Source of the DNA: Rhodovulum sulfidophilum
GTDB lineage: Bacteria; Pseudomonadota; Alphaproteobacteria; Rhodobacterales; Rhodobacteraceae
Assembly (NCBI GenBank): GCA_003241785.1
Contig: QFPW01000013.1
Span: 1 to 64,000 of the forward strand
Length of the DNA stretch: 64,000 nucleotides
Reading direction: 5' to 3'
The notes beneath the pieces were generated by a model. That model searched no databases and was not told the origin of the DNA. It saw only the letters and a list, made by a program, of their open reading frames with translations. A program made the translations under genes and the position numbers. Below, in pieces: positions 17,895 to 26,377 of the stretch (position 1 is its first letter; every line of letters begins with the position of its first letter).

Positions 17895-18064
17895 CCCCGC
17901 CCGGCCGCCTCGTGGCCGGTCCGCCTGCATCCGAGGACGAAGCCGCCCGCGCCGCGGCGCGGACGATCGACCCGTCGCCGTTCGGGCGCGTCCCCGATCC
18001 GGATCCGGCCCCTGCCCGGCTCGGCGCGGTCTGGCGCCGATCCACGACATGGAGTCCGGCCTGA
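17891..18064 (+). CDS. Possible small protein overlapping the hydrolase stop
   Basis: A 57-codon frame starting with ATG inside the stop codon of the isochorismatase-family gene (ATGA overlap) and ending 2 nt before the stop of the convergent sulfatase. The product is rich in Ala, Pro and Arg with a DPSPFGRVPDPDPAPARLG stretch and no recognised domain. The only argument for it is the coupling overlap; it may be noncoding. Confidence 0.25.
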   Translation: MTPPGRLVAGPPASEDEAARAAARTIDPSPFGRVPDPDPAPARLGAVWRRSTTWSPA

Positions 18065-18066
18065 CC

Positions 18067-19533
18067 CTAGTCGTTCCCGCCCAATCCGGGATCCGCCGGG
18101 CCCGGGGTGGACAGCGGCGCGGACAGCGTCAGGCTCAGAGCCGCTTCGTAGAAGAGCGGCGGCTCCATCGCCCGGGCGAGATCGACGATCTCGCGCTGAA
18201 GCTCGGCCACCTTGTCGGGGTATTTCCCGGCGAGATCGGTGGTCTCGTCGGGATCCGTCGCGAGATCGAAGAGCTCCACCCTCGGCGGCAGCGTGGCGTG
18301 CCACACGAGCTTCCAGTCGCCGGCGCGGACCGCGCCCTGGGTCGGCTCGACGTTGTAGACTATCCCGGAGCGCCCGGCGCCACCGGCCGTCAGCATCGGC
18401 CGCATGTCCTGGCCGTCGAGCGGCTTCGACCGTTCGAGCGACGCGCCCGCGAACCCCGCGAGCGTGGGCAGCATGTCGACGACATGCATGACGCCCTCCA
18501 CGTCGCCCGGGGGAATTCGGCCCGGCCAGTTCGCGAGCGCGACCACGCGGGTGCCTCCCTCGTACAGGGTTCCCTTGCCGGCCCGCAGCGGCGCGTTGCT
18601 CGGCGGCAAGGCGCCGGAGACGGCGCCCTCGCCGGCGAACATCGCGTCCCGCGTGCCGCCGTTGTCGGAATGGAACAGGACGAGGGTATTCTCGCGCATG
18701 CCGCGCGCCTCGAGCGCCGCGATCACCCCGCCGATCGCCGTGTCCATCGCGGTGATCATCGCCGCGTAGGCGCGCCGCGCCGGATCGGCGACATGGGCGT
18801 AGCGGTCGAGATAGCTCCGCGGCGCCTGATAGGGCGTGTGCGGCGCGGTGAAGGCGAGGTAGAGGAACAGCGGCGTGTCGGGATCATGCGCTCCGATCAC
18901 CCGCGCCGCCTCCGCGCCGAAGAGCTCGGTGTCGTATCCCGGCTCCTCCAGCGGCGCGTCGTCGCGGTACCAGTCGGTGACGCCATGCGCCGTGTGCTGG
19001 AAATGGTCGATCTCGCCGACGAGCGGCCCATAGAAGCTGTCGAAGCCGCGCCGCCGTGGCCAGTAGGCGCGGTCGGCGTGGCCCAGGTGCCATTTGCCGA
19101 CGAGGGCGGTGCGGTAGCCGGCCTCGCCCAGGGCCAGCGGCAGCGGGAATTCGTCCGTGGCGAGCCCGTAGCGCGCGCCCGAGGGGATCACGCCGGTCTG
19201 CAGCCCATAGCGCAGCGGATAGCGCCCGGTCATCAGCGCGGCGCGGGTGGGCGTGCACATCGGCTGGACGTAGAAATCGCGGAGCCTCGCGCCCTCGGCC
19301 GCGAGACGATCCAGGGTCGGCGTCGCGATGTCGGAGCCCTGAAAGCCCAGATCGGCGAAGCCGAGGTCATCGGCGAGGATGTAGAGAATATGCGGCCGCG
19401 GCGCGGCCTGGGCCCGCCCGCCGGAGGCCAGGAGGGATAGTCCGGCGGCGGCGGCGAGGAAGCCGCCGCCCGCGAGCACGTCGCGCCGGCTCGGCCGCGC
19501 GCCTCGGGGCGCGGTATCGCGAAGATCGGTCAT
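18067..19533 (-). CDS. Tat-exported sulfatase (arylsulfatase family)
   Basis: A 488-residue alkaline-phosphatase-fold sulfatase. The N-terminus has a twin-arginine signal (SRRDVLAGGGFLAAAAG). The metal-binding DD55-56 (ILADDLGFADLG) and the sulfatase motif C93-T-P-T-R are present; C93 would be oxidised to formylglycine. GKWHLG and the GGTR substrate loop follow. It removes sulfate from an ester, probably in the periplasm. No formylglycine-generating enzyme is encoded nearby. ATG at 19533 has GAGGA upstream. An AraC regulator follows upstream in the same orientation. Confidence 0.92.
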   Translation of the reverse strand: MTDLRDTAPRGARPSRRDVLAGGGFLAAAAGLSLLASGGRAQAAPRPHILYILADDLGFADLGFQGSDIATPTLDRLAAEGARLRDFYVQPMCTPTRAALMTGRYPLRYGLQTGVIPSGARYGLATDEFPLPLALGEAGYRTALVGKWHLGHADRAYWPRRRGFDSFYGPLVGEIDHFQHTAHGVTDWYRDDAPLEEPGYDTELFGAEAARVIGAHDPDTPLFLYLAFTAPHTPYQAPRSYLDRYAHVADPARRAYAAMITAMDTAIGGVIAALEARGMRENTLVLFHSDNGGTRDAMFAGEGAVSGALPPSNAPLRAGKGTLYEGGTRVVALANWPGRIPPGDVEGVMHVVDMLPTLAGFAGASLERSKPLDGQDMRPMLTAGGAGRSGIVYNVEPTQGAVRAGDWKLVWHATLPPRVELFDLATDPDETTDLAGKYPDKVAELQREIVDLARAMEPPLFYEAALSLTLSAPLSTPGPADPGLGGND

Positions 19534-19649
19534 CGGGTCCTCATGAGCATGCACGGCGCCAGCGATGCGCCGGCCCGCGCGCGGGTCCTCGTTTTGTCGT
19601 GAGGTCCGCGTCGGGCCGTGCCCGGCATAGCGAGGCGCGGGCTCGGCGT

Positions 19650-20669
19650 TCAATTGCCCTTTCGCGCCAGAAGCGCGCGGCGCCAGGACAGCGGCGCCTC
19701 GTCTTCCCAACGGCGGAAGGCCCGGACGAAATGGGCCGGATCGCGGTAGCCGAGCATGCGCGCGACCGCGCCGATCGGCTGCCCCGGATCGGCGAGGCGG
19801 CTCCGGGCCTCGGCGCGCCGCCAGCGGTCGACCTCCCCCTCGAAGGACGTGCCGAGCGCGGAGAGCCGGCGCTGAAGGCTGCGCGGCGCGAGGCCGAGGC
19901 TGCGCGACGCGTCGATGAGAGACAGCGTTCCGGAGAGGGCGGCGCCCGGAAGGATCCGGCGCAGGGCCGCCATCAACGCCGCGTCGTCGCGCCAGTCCGG
20001 GAGCTCGGCCAGCCCCTCCGGCCCCGCCGCGGGCGGGACCGACATGCCGAGCATCGCGTTCGGCTGGTCGAGCCAGGCCGCGTCGAACCGGATCGACAGG
20101 CCGGTGGCGCCGAAGGAGACGCCGGCGGCCAGCGCGTCCTCGTAGACGCTCGTCGAGGCCCGGGCCCGGTGCGGCAGGCCAAGCCGGAGCGCCATGTCCG
20201 CCTGCCCGCTGATCGCGCGCAGCGCCCGTGCCATGAAGGCCGCGATGCCCTCGTTCAGCACGCCGGCGTGCTCGGCGTCGCTGTCGACGAGGACATGATG
20301 CCAGACCGCCTGCCCGTTCCTCTCGTCGAGCGCGAGCCTCACCCCGCCCTGCAGGCTCGGCATGTGCCGCGCCTGCGCGCCGAGGCATTCGCGCAGCGTC
20401 CGCCCCGAGAACAGCGCCGCGCCGGAAGGACCGAGCCGCGCGGGGTCGGCGGCGGATGCGAGCCTCAGCCCGATCGTCGCGGCTCCGGCGCGCCGCGCGG
20501 TCACCTCGAGAAGCGTCGCGACCTGGGCCCGCGCCACGACGCGATGCGTCCCGAACGCTCCGCCGATCCCCGCCCGCGCCAGCAGTGGCGACCAGTCGAG
20601 GCCATGCGCCTCCGCGACCGCCGGCAACATATGCACAAGCGACAGGCTGACGGGATGACGGTCCCACAT
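19650..20669 (-). CDS. AraC-family transcriptional regulator with arabinose-binding-like N-domain
   Basis: A 339-residue regulator. Residues 1-220 match the OruR/ToxR-like 'AraC_binding' N-terminal type (SLSLVHMLPAVAEAHGLDWSPLLARAGI). The C-terminal double helix-turn-helix contains SRSLGLAPRSLQRRLSALGTSF and IGAVARMLGYRDPAHFVRAFRRW. It probably controls the sulfatase gene next to it, although no inducer is evident. Confidence 0.88.
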   Translation of the reverse strand: MWDRHPVSLSLVHMLPAVAEAHGLDWSPLLARAGIGGAFGTHRVVARAQVATLLEVTARRAGAATIGLRLASAADPARLGPSGAALFSGRTLRECLGAQARHMPSLQGGVRLALDERNGQAVWHHVLVDSDAEHAGVLNEGIAAFMARALRAISGQADMALRLGLPHRARASTSVYEDALAAGVSFGATGLSIRFDAAWLDQPNAMLGMSVPPAAGPEGLAELPDWRDDAALMAALRRILPGAALSGTLSLIDASRSLGLAPRSLQRRLSALGTSFEGEVDRWRRAEARSRLADPGQPIGAVARMLGYRDPAHFVRAFRRWEDEAPLSWRRALLARKGN

Positions 20670-20886
20670 CCGCGAAGTCCCTCCCTCCGAGATCCGCCTG
20701 TCTACCGCGCGCGGATCTCGCGGTTAAGCCCGTCGGCGCGCTGCGGCCCCACCCCGGCGCGCGGCGGTCTCCGGGCGCGCATCGATCGATCGACGCCGCC
20801 GACGCGGATCGCCCGCGGCGCCCGCGCGGGAGCTTGCGGGGATCGCGCCGATTTCGCGCAGCCCAAGAATATGGCACTCGCGCGCG

Positions 20887-20910
20887 GATCTGCCGCCGGG
20901 GCGGCAGATC
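20887..20910. repeat. 24-bp inverted repeat
   Basis: Arms GATCTGCCGCC and GGCGGCAGATC are perfect complements separated by 2 nt. It lies 25 nt upstream of the AT-rich TetR-gene promoter region. Either a DNA-binding palindrome or a strong RNA hairpin is possible. Confidence 0.55.
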
Positions 20911-20934
20911 GGGCGAGCTCCGCCAAAAAGAAAG

Positions 20935-20946
20935 CAGTCGTGACTG
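20935..20946. promoter_or_regulatory. Putative TetR-family operator
   Basis: CAGTCGTGACTG is an inverted repeat with 5-bp arms, flanked by A-rich and T-rich tracts (AAAAAGAAAG ... TTTTTATTTG). It lies 55 nt before the TetR gene start, the usual place for autoregulation. Confidence 0.5.
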
Positions 20947-21000
20947 TTTTTATTTGTGACGGAGCGCGGCGCCCCGCATGGTCACGCCGGGAGACAGAGA

Positions 21001-21648
21001 ATGATCGACGAAGAGATGCGCGAGGCGGAGGCGAAGCCGCTCGACGGACGCGAGGTGAAGGGCGCGGCGATGCGGGCGCGGCTGCGCGCCGCGACCGAGG
21101 AGATCATCGCCGAGGTCGGCGTCGAGGCCGCCTCGACGGTGACGATCGCGCAACGCGCCGGGGTGTCGCGCGGCGCGATGCTGCACCACTACCCGACGCG
21201 CGATGACCTGATCATCGATACCGCGCGGCACTTCTGGCAACGCGCCAAGGAGGTCGTTGCCGCGCTGGCCGACGATCTCGGCGAGGGGCGCGTCGGCGTC
21301 GGCGCCTTCATCGAAACGCTCTACGACGTGGTCTTCCGGGCGAACGCGCTCGTGACCATGCTCGACCTCGTCGTCAGCGGGCGGAGCGACACCCGGATCG
21401 GCCTCGCGGTCAACGAGATCCTGACCGACCTGTTCCACGCCTACGAGGACTGCGGGATCCGGGCTTTGTCCCATCGGGGCGTGCCCCCCGAGGTGGTGCG
21501 GGTCCAGATCACCTTCATCGTTTCCACGCTCCGGGGACTGCGGATCCAGGACAACATCGAGGCCAACGAGGCCCGGGTCCAGGCGGTGCTGCGCATGCTC
21601 ACCGCGAGCATCGAGCACAGCATCGCGGCCGCGGCCGGGGAACCCTGA
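21001..21648 (+). CDS. TetR-family transcriptional regulator
   Basis: A 215-residue regulator. The N-terminal helix-turn-helix reads VTIAQRAGVSRGAMLHHYPTRDDLI, the canonical TetR DNA-binding region, and the ligand domain follows. ATG at 21001 follows GAGACAGAGA; an in-frame GTG at 20956 would place the start in the operator region and is less likely. It lies just upstream of, and co-directional with, the LivGFHM-type importer, which it probably controls. Confidence 0.9.
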   Translation: MIDEEMREAEAKPLDGREVKGAAMRARLRAATEEIIAEVGVEAASTVTIAQRAGVSRGAMLHHYPTRDDLIIDTARHFWQRAKEVVAALADDLGEGRVGVGAFIETLYDVVFRANALVTMLDLVVSGRSDTRIGLAVNEILTDLFHAYEDCGIRALSHRGVPPEVVRVQITFIVSTLRGLRIQDNIEANEARVQAVLRMLTASIEHSIAAAAGEP

Positions 21649-21675
21649 CTCCGGATCGCGCGGAAAGGAGAGAGA

Positions 21676-22446
21676 ATGCTTCCATCGAGGATCGAGGTCG
21701 ACGGGCTGACCAAGCGCTTTGGCGGCGTAAACGTTGTCGATAATGCCTCCTTCCGCGTCGACGCCGGGCAGATCGTCGGGCTGATCGGTCCGAACGGCGC
21801 CGGCAAGACGACGATGTTCAACCTGATCTCGGGCGTGCTCAGGCCCGACGGCGGGCGGGTCACCATCAACGGGGCCGAGGCGACCGGCCTGCCCCCGCAC
21901 CGCCTCGCCCGGATGGGGCTGGTGCGCACCTTCCAGCTCTCGCGCGAGCTCGACCGGCTGAGCGTGCTCGACAACGTGCTGCTCGCGGCGCGCGACAATC
22001 CCGGCGAGCGGCTGATCCCCGCGCTGTTCCGTCCCGGCGCCAGCCGCGCGGCCGAGCGCGCCCTGACCGAGACCGCGCGCGAGATGCTGGCCATGGTCTC
22101 GCTCTCGGCCCACGAGGCCAAGCCCGCCGGCGACCTGTCCGGAGGCCAGAAGAAGCTGCTGGAACTGGCGCGCAGCCTGATGTCGGGCGCCGACACCATC
22201 CTGCTCGACGAGATCGCCGCCGGGGTGGCGCCGCATCTGGTCGAGGAGATCATCCGGATGATCCTGCGGCTCAACCGCGACTTCGCCAAGACCTTCCTGA
22301 TCATCGAACACAACATCGGCTTCATCCGCGACCTCTCGACGCGCGTCGTCGTCATGGCCTCGGGGCGGGTGCTGGCCGAGGGCGGCTTCGCCCATGTCGC
22401 GAGCCTGCCCGAGGTCGTGGATTCCTACCTGGGACAGTCGGCATGA
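21676..22446 (+). CDS. livG: ABC transporter ATPase, LivG type
   Basis: A 256-residue ATPase of the branched-chain-amino-acid/amide importer family: Walker A GPNGAGKTT, LSGGQKK signature and the LivG-specific C-terminal region. Walker B reads ILLDEIAAGVAP, with Ile where most relatives have Pro in DEP. GGAGAGAG precedes the ATG. First of five transporter genes with overlapping or nearly overlapping ends. Confidence 0.9.
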   Translation: MLPSRIEVDGLTKRFGGVNVVDNASFRVDAGQIVGLIGPNGAGKTTMFNLISGVLRPDGGRVTINGAEATGLPPHRLARMGLVRTFQLSRELDRLSVLDNVLLAARDNPGERLIPALFRPGASRAAERALTETAREMLAMVSLSAHEAKPAGDLSGGQKKLLELARSLMSGADTILLDEIAAGVAPHLVEEIIRMILRLNRDFAKTFLIIEHNIGFIRDLSTRVVVMASGRVLAEGGFAHVASLPEVVDSYLGQSA

Positions 22447-23153
22447 CCACTCTCGAACTGCGCGGGCTGCGCGCCGGCTATGGCGGCGGCGACATCGTGC
22501 GCGACGTCACGCTCTCGGTCGCGCCGGGCGAGGTCGTGGCGCTCGTCGGGCCGAACGGCGCCGGCAAGTCGACGCTGCTCAAGGCGATCGCCGGCGTGGC
22601 GCGGATCAGCGGGGGCCAGCTGACGCTGGGCGGGACCGATCTCGCGCCGCTCTCGCCGTTCCAGCGCGCCGGGGCCGGCGCCGCCTTCATGCCGCAGGAC
22701 CGCAATGTCTTCCGCACGCTCACCGTCTCGGAGAACCTCGAGACCAGCGGCTGGGGCCATCGCGACATCGCCCGGCGCAAGGAGGAGGTCATCGCGCTGC
22801 TGCCGACGATGCGCGCCTATCTGCACAAGGTGGCGGGCGGGCTCTCGGGCGGGCAGCGGCAGATGGCGGCGCTCGGCATGACGCTGATGTCGCGGCCCGC
22901 CTTCCTGCTGGTGGACGAGCCGACCGCCGGCCTCTCGCCCGCGCTCGTCGCCGAGATGCTGGACGTGCTGACCGAGCTCGCCCGGGGTACCGGCCTCGGC
23001 GTGCTCATCGTCGAACAAAACGCCCGCGCGGCGCTCGCCCGCGCCGACCGCGCGCTCGTGCTCGTCGACGGCCGGGTCAAGCGCGCCGGACCGGCGGCGG
23101 AGATCGCCGCCGAGCCGGATTTCGGCGCGCTCTTCTTCGGAGAAGCCCACTGA
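22443..23153 (+). CDS. livF: ABC transporter ATPase, LivF type
   Basis: A 236-residue ATPase: Walker A GPNGAGKST, FMPQDRNVFRTLTVSENL Q-loop region, LSGGQRQM signature, LLVDEPTAGLSP Walker B. ATG overlaps the livG stop (ATGA) and its stop overlaps the permease start. It pairs with LivG to energise an amino-acid, amide or urea-type importer. Confidence 0.91.
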   Translation: MTTLELRGLRAGYGGGDIVRDVTLSVAPGEVVALVGPNGAGKSTLLKAIAGVARISGGQLTLGGTDLAPLSPFQRAGAGAAFMPQDRNVFRTLTVSENLETSGWGHRDIARRKEEVIALLPTMRAYLHKVAGGLSGGQRQMAALGMTLMSRPAFLLVDEPTAGLSPALVAEMLDVLTELARGTGLGVLIVEQNARAALARADRALVLVDGRVKRAGPAAEIAAEPDFGALFFGEAH

Positions 23154-24010
23154 TGCAGATGCTGATCAATTGCCTCGCGAGCGCCGCCGTCCTCGCCCCG
23201 GGCGCCATCGGCTTCACGCTGATCTTCACGATCTTCCGCTACGCCAATTTCGCGGTCGGCGCGCTCGTCATGTGGGGGGCCTTCGCCGCCTGGACGGCGA
23301 ACGTCGCCTTCGGCCTGCCGATCTGGATGGCCGGCCTTCTCGGCATGGGCGTCTGCGCGGCGCTGATCGTCCTCGCGGACGCGCTCGTCTTCGCGCCGCT
23401 GCGCGGGCGCAGCGGGGGCACGCTGCTCATCGTCTCGATCGCGCTCTCCTTCATCCTCGAGAACCTCATCCGGTTCTGCTTCGGCACCCAGATCCGGTCC
23501 TTCGACCTGCCCCTGACCGGGCCGCTGCGCTTCTGGGGCATGCGGGTGACCCAGGAGACGCTCTGGGTGGTCGCGCTGTCCGCGCTGGCGACGCTCGCCA
23601 TCGGGGCGCTGCTGCGCTTCACCCCGCTCGGCCGGGCGCTGCGGGCGGTCGCGGACAACGCCGGGCTCGCCGGGATCCGCGGCCTGCCCGTGCGGCGGGT
23701 CGAGACCCTCGGCCTCGTGCTCGCCGGGCTCCTGTTCGGGCTCTCGGGCACGCTCGTCGGCCTCGATCTCGCGATCGAGCCCAACCTGAACTGGGCGCTC
23801 ACCATTCCGATCATCGCCGCCGCCGTCGTCGGCGGGCTCGGCTCGCCGCTCGGCGCGGCGCTCGGGGCGGTGATCGTCGGCCTCGCCGAGGAGCTCACGG
23901 TCGCCTTCGTCTCCGCCCCCTACAAGGGCGCGGTCGGGTTCGTGGTGATCGCGCTCGTCCTCGTCCTGCGGCCCCAGGGGCTCCTGGGCACCGCCGTCGA
24001 GAGGAAGTAA
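23153..24010 (+). CDS. livH: ABC transporter permease, LivH type
   Basis: A 285-residue permease with about eight membrane spans, beginning MQMLINCLASAAVLAPGAIGFTLIF. The conserved permease loop RALRAVADNAGLAGIRGLPVRRVE is visible. The start overlaps the livF stop by one base (TGATG). Upstream in-frame sequence belongs to livF in another frame. Confidence 0.9.
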   Translation: MQMLINCLASAAVLAPGAIGFTLIFTIFRYANFAVGALVMWGAFAAWTANVAFGLPIWMAGLLGMGVCAALIVLADALVFAPLRGRSGGTLLIVSIALSFILENLIRFCFGTQIRSFDLPLTGPLRFWGMRVTQETLWVVALSALATLAIGALLRFTPLGRALRAVADNAGLAGIRGLPVRRVETLGLVLAGLLFGLSGTLVGLDLAIEPNLNWALTIPIIAAAVVGGLGSPLGAALGAVIVGLAEELTVAFVSAPYKGAVGFVVIALVLVLRPQGLLGTAVERK

Positions 24011-24013
24011 GCC

Positions 24014-24925
24014 ATGGACGCCTATCTCGTCGCCATCCTCACCATCGCCTCGATCTACGTCATCCTCGCGCTCGCCCTGAACCTGCAGTTCGGCATGACC
24101 GGCCTCATGAACTTCGGGGTGGTCGGCTTCTTCGGCATCGGCGCCTATGCCAGCGGCATCGGAACCGAGACCCTCGGCCTGCCGATGCTCGGCGGCGCGA
24201 TGGCCGCGATGGCGATCGCGGGCCTCGCGGGCGCGCTACTCTCGCTCCTGTCGCTGCGGCTCGGCGGCGATTTCCTCGCCATCGTGACGCTCGGTTTCAG
24301 CGAGACGGTCCGGCTCGTCCTCAACAACGAGGACTGGCTGACGCGGGGCCCGCGCGGCTTTCTCATCTCGACGCGGCCGGTTCTCGACGGCTACGGCCGC
24401 GACGCGACCTCCTGGATGATCCTCGGGCTCTTCGCGGCGGTGGCCCTGCTCGTGCTGTGGCTGATGCTGCGGCTGTCGCGCGCGCCCTTCGGCCGCGTCC
24501 TCCGCGCGATCCGCGAGGACGACCTCGTGCCCGCGACGCTGGGCAAGAACGTGCTCCTCTACCGGATGCGCGCCTTCGTGCTCGGCGGCATGGTGATGGC
24601 GCTCGCGGGCTCGCTCTACGCGCATTACACGCAGACGATCACGCCCGAGAACTTCACCACCCCCGTCGCGATCCTGGTCTGGATGTCGGTGATCATCGGC
24701 GGCGCCGGCAATGTCTGGGGCGCCGCGCTCGGCGCCCTCGTCGTCACCCTGATCTACGAGGGCACGCGCTTTCTCGCGCCCTGGCTCGGCTTCCTGTCGC
24801 CGACCCAGATCTCGGCGCTGCGCTTCATCGTGATCGGCGTCCTGCTCATCGTCGTGATCCGCTTCCGGCCCGACGGCATGCTGCCCGAGGCCGGTCGCGC
24901 CGCGCGCCGGCCAGGGCGGTCCTGA
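24014..24925 (+). CDS. livM: ABC transporter permease, LivM type
   Basis: A 303-residue permease with about eight spans. It contains LQFGMTGLMNFGVVGFFGIGAYASG and the loop FGRVLRAIREDDLVPATLGKNV typical of LivM. GAGGAAG precedes the ATG 3 nt after the livH stop. The partner of LivH in the membrane channel. Confidence 0.9.
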   Translation: MDAYLVAILTIASIYVILALALNLQFGMTGLMNFGVVGFFGIGAYASGIGTETLGLPMLGGAMAAMAIAGLAGALLSLLSLRLGGDFLAIVTLGFSETVRLVLNNEDWLTRGPRGFLISTRPVLDGYGRDATSWMILGLFAAVALLVLWLMLRLSRAPFGRVLRAIREDDLVPATLGKNVLLYRMRAFVLGGMVMALAGSLYAHYTQTITPENFTTPVAILVWMSVIIGGAGNVWGAALGALVVTLIYEGTRFLAPWLGFLSPTQISALRFIVIGVLLIVVIRFRPDGMLPEAGRAARRPGRS

Positions 24926-24967
24926 CCCCCTCCCTCCTCCTCATCCCAAACCGAAGGGCACTCCGCC

Positions 24968-26197
24968 ATGAAGGTCTCTCGCCGGATATTCCTCGCAGGT
25001 TCCGCCGCCGCGCTCGCCACGCCGCTGCCGCTCCGATACGGCCTCGCCCAGTCGGCGCCGATCCGCATCGGCAGCCTCACGCCGCTGACCGGCGGCGGCG
25101 GCCCCTACGGCCCGGAAAAGGCCGCGGCGCACCGCGCGGTCGTCGATCTCGTGAACGCCGCCGGCGGCGTCATGGGCCGCGAGGTGGTGCTGATCGGCGA
25201 GGACAGCGAGACCAACCCGGAGGCCGCCGTCCGCGCCGCGCGCAAGCTCATCGACGCCGACAAGGTCTCCGCCATCCTCGGCACCTGGGCCTCCTCGGTG
25301 ACGCTCGGGATCATGCCGCTCTGCCAGGACGCGGATGTGCTGCAGCTCTTCAGCGGCTCCTCGGACTACCTGCCCGACGGCGACAAGAAGGGCCTCTGCT
25401 TCAACCTGCAGCCGCTCAACAAGGCCTGGGCGGTCGCGCTCGCCGACCTCGCGGTGCGGCGCGGCTTCAAGGAGGTCGGCTTCGCCGGTCCCAAGAACGA
25501 CTTCGCGGCCTCGATGGGCGAGAGCTTCGGCGCGTCCCTCGGCCGCCTCGGCGGCCAGATCGCCGGCGAGCCCTTCTACTACAACCCCAACCAGGCCTCC
25601 TACCGCGCCGAGGCCGAGCGGCTGATCGAGCAGGACGCCCCCGCGCTCTTCATGGCGGGCTATGTCACCGATTTCACGCCGATGTTCCGCGAGCTCGTGC
25701 GCGGCGGCTATCCGGGCCAGATCTTCACGCTGTCCTTCGCCGTCGGTCCCGACTTCAAGGAGGCCGTGGGCGACATGGCGGACGGCATCCTGCACGGCTC
25801 GCCGATCCCTCCGCTCGGCAAGTCGAGCTACCAGGATTACCTCCGCCTCGTCGGGATCGAGCCCGACGGCCAGGTGCAGGCCTCCTACGGCTGCATGGCC
25901 TATGACGAGATCAACCTCTGCCTGCTCGGGATGGAGGCGGCGAAGACGACCGACGCCGCCGCCGTCGCGGCCGCGATCCGCGCGATCGCCAACGGCCCCG
26001 GCGAGTCGGTCAGCACCTTCGCCGAGGGCGCGGCGCTGATCGCGGCCGGCAAGCCGATGAACTACGACGGCGCTTCCTCCTCGGTCGACTTCCAGCCCAA
26101 CGGCATGCTCCGGAGCCGCGACTTCGCGCTCTACGAGATCAAGGACGGCAAGGATGAGATCATCCTGACCACCACCAGCGACGCCACCGCCGACTAA
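24968..26197 (+). CDS. ABC substrate-binding protein, Leu/Ile/Val or amide family
   Basis: A 409-residue periplasmic binding protein (type-1 fold). The signal MKVSRRIFLAGSAAALATPLPL has a twin-arginine-like SRRIFLAG core. The mature part starts IRIGSLTPLTGGGGPYG and has the usual ligand loop SAILGTWASSVTLGI. The substrate is not clear: in this family it may be an amino acid, amide, urea or aromatic acid. It is the last gene of the transporter operon and is followed by a strong hairpin. Confidence 0.89.
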   Translation: MKVSRRIFLAGSAAALATPLPLRYGLAQSAPIRIGSLTPLTGGGGPYGPEKAAAHRAVVDLVNAAGGVMGREVVLIGEDSETNPEAAVRAARKLIDADKVSAILGTWASSVTLGIMPLCQDADVLQLFSGSSDYLPDGDKKGLCFNLQPLNKAWAVALADLAVRRGFKEVGFAGPKNDFAASMGESFGASLGRLGGQIAGEPFYYNPNQASYRAEAERLIEQDAPALFMAGYVTDFTPMFRELVRGGYPGQIFTLSFAVGPDFKEAVGDMADGILHGSPIPPLGKSSYQDYLRLVGIEPDGQVQASYGCMAYDEINLCLLGMEAAKTTDAAAVAAAIRAIANGPGESVSTFAEGAALIAAGKPMNYDGASSSVDFQPNGMLRSRDFALYEIKDGKDEIILTTTSDATAD

Positions 26198-26286
26198 GGC
26201 GACCGCGCCGCGCGGCGCGCTCCCGCCGCGTCACGCCGGGTCCGTGCCCGCCCCGCCTCCCGGGGCGGCGTCGGCCCCCGCGCGGG

Positions 26287-26324
26287 CCGGGCCCGGGCGC
26301 CGCCGGACGGCGGCCCGGGCCCGG
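26287..26324 (+). terminator. Long GC-rich hairpin after the liv-type operon
   Basis: Arms begin CCGGGCCCGGGC and end CCCGGGCCCGG, closing over a CCGCCG-GA-CGGCGG tip, so about 17 pairs with one small bulge. It lies 90 nt past the binding-protein stop and 54 nt before the next gene. No T-run follows, so termination may be factor-assisted. Confidence 0.55.
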
Positions 26325-26377
26325 ATCCCCCGCGCCTTCCCATCACGCAAGACCAGACTTCAGACGGAGCCAAGGAC

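Larger units (their letters stand above)
20670..21000. other. Intergenic region between AraC and TetR genes
   Basis: 331 bp with divergent genes on either side. It holds a near-perfect 24-bp GC-rich palindrome (20887-20910), an AT-rich stretch with a TetR-type operator (20935-20946) and no convincing gene. A short minus-strand frame in it has no ribosome site or recognisable protein features. Confidence 0.6.

Noticed and set aside
20702..20926. Minus-strand 74-codon frame between the AraC and TetR genes
   Set aside because: No ribosome site, overlaps the palindrome region, and has Arg/Ala-rich composition typical of noncoding GC-rich DNA.
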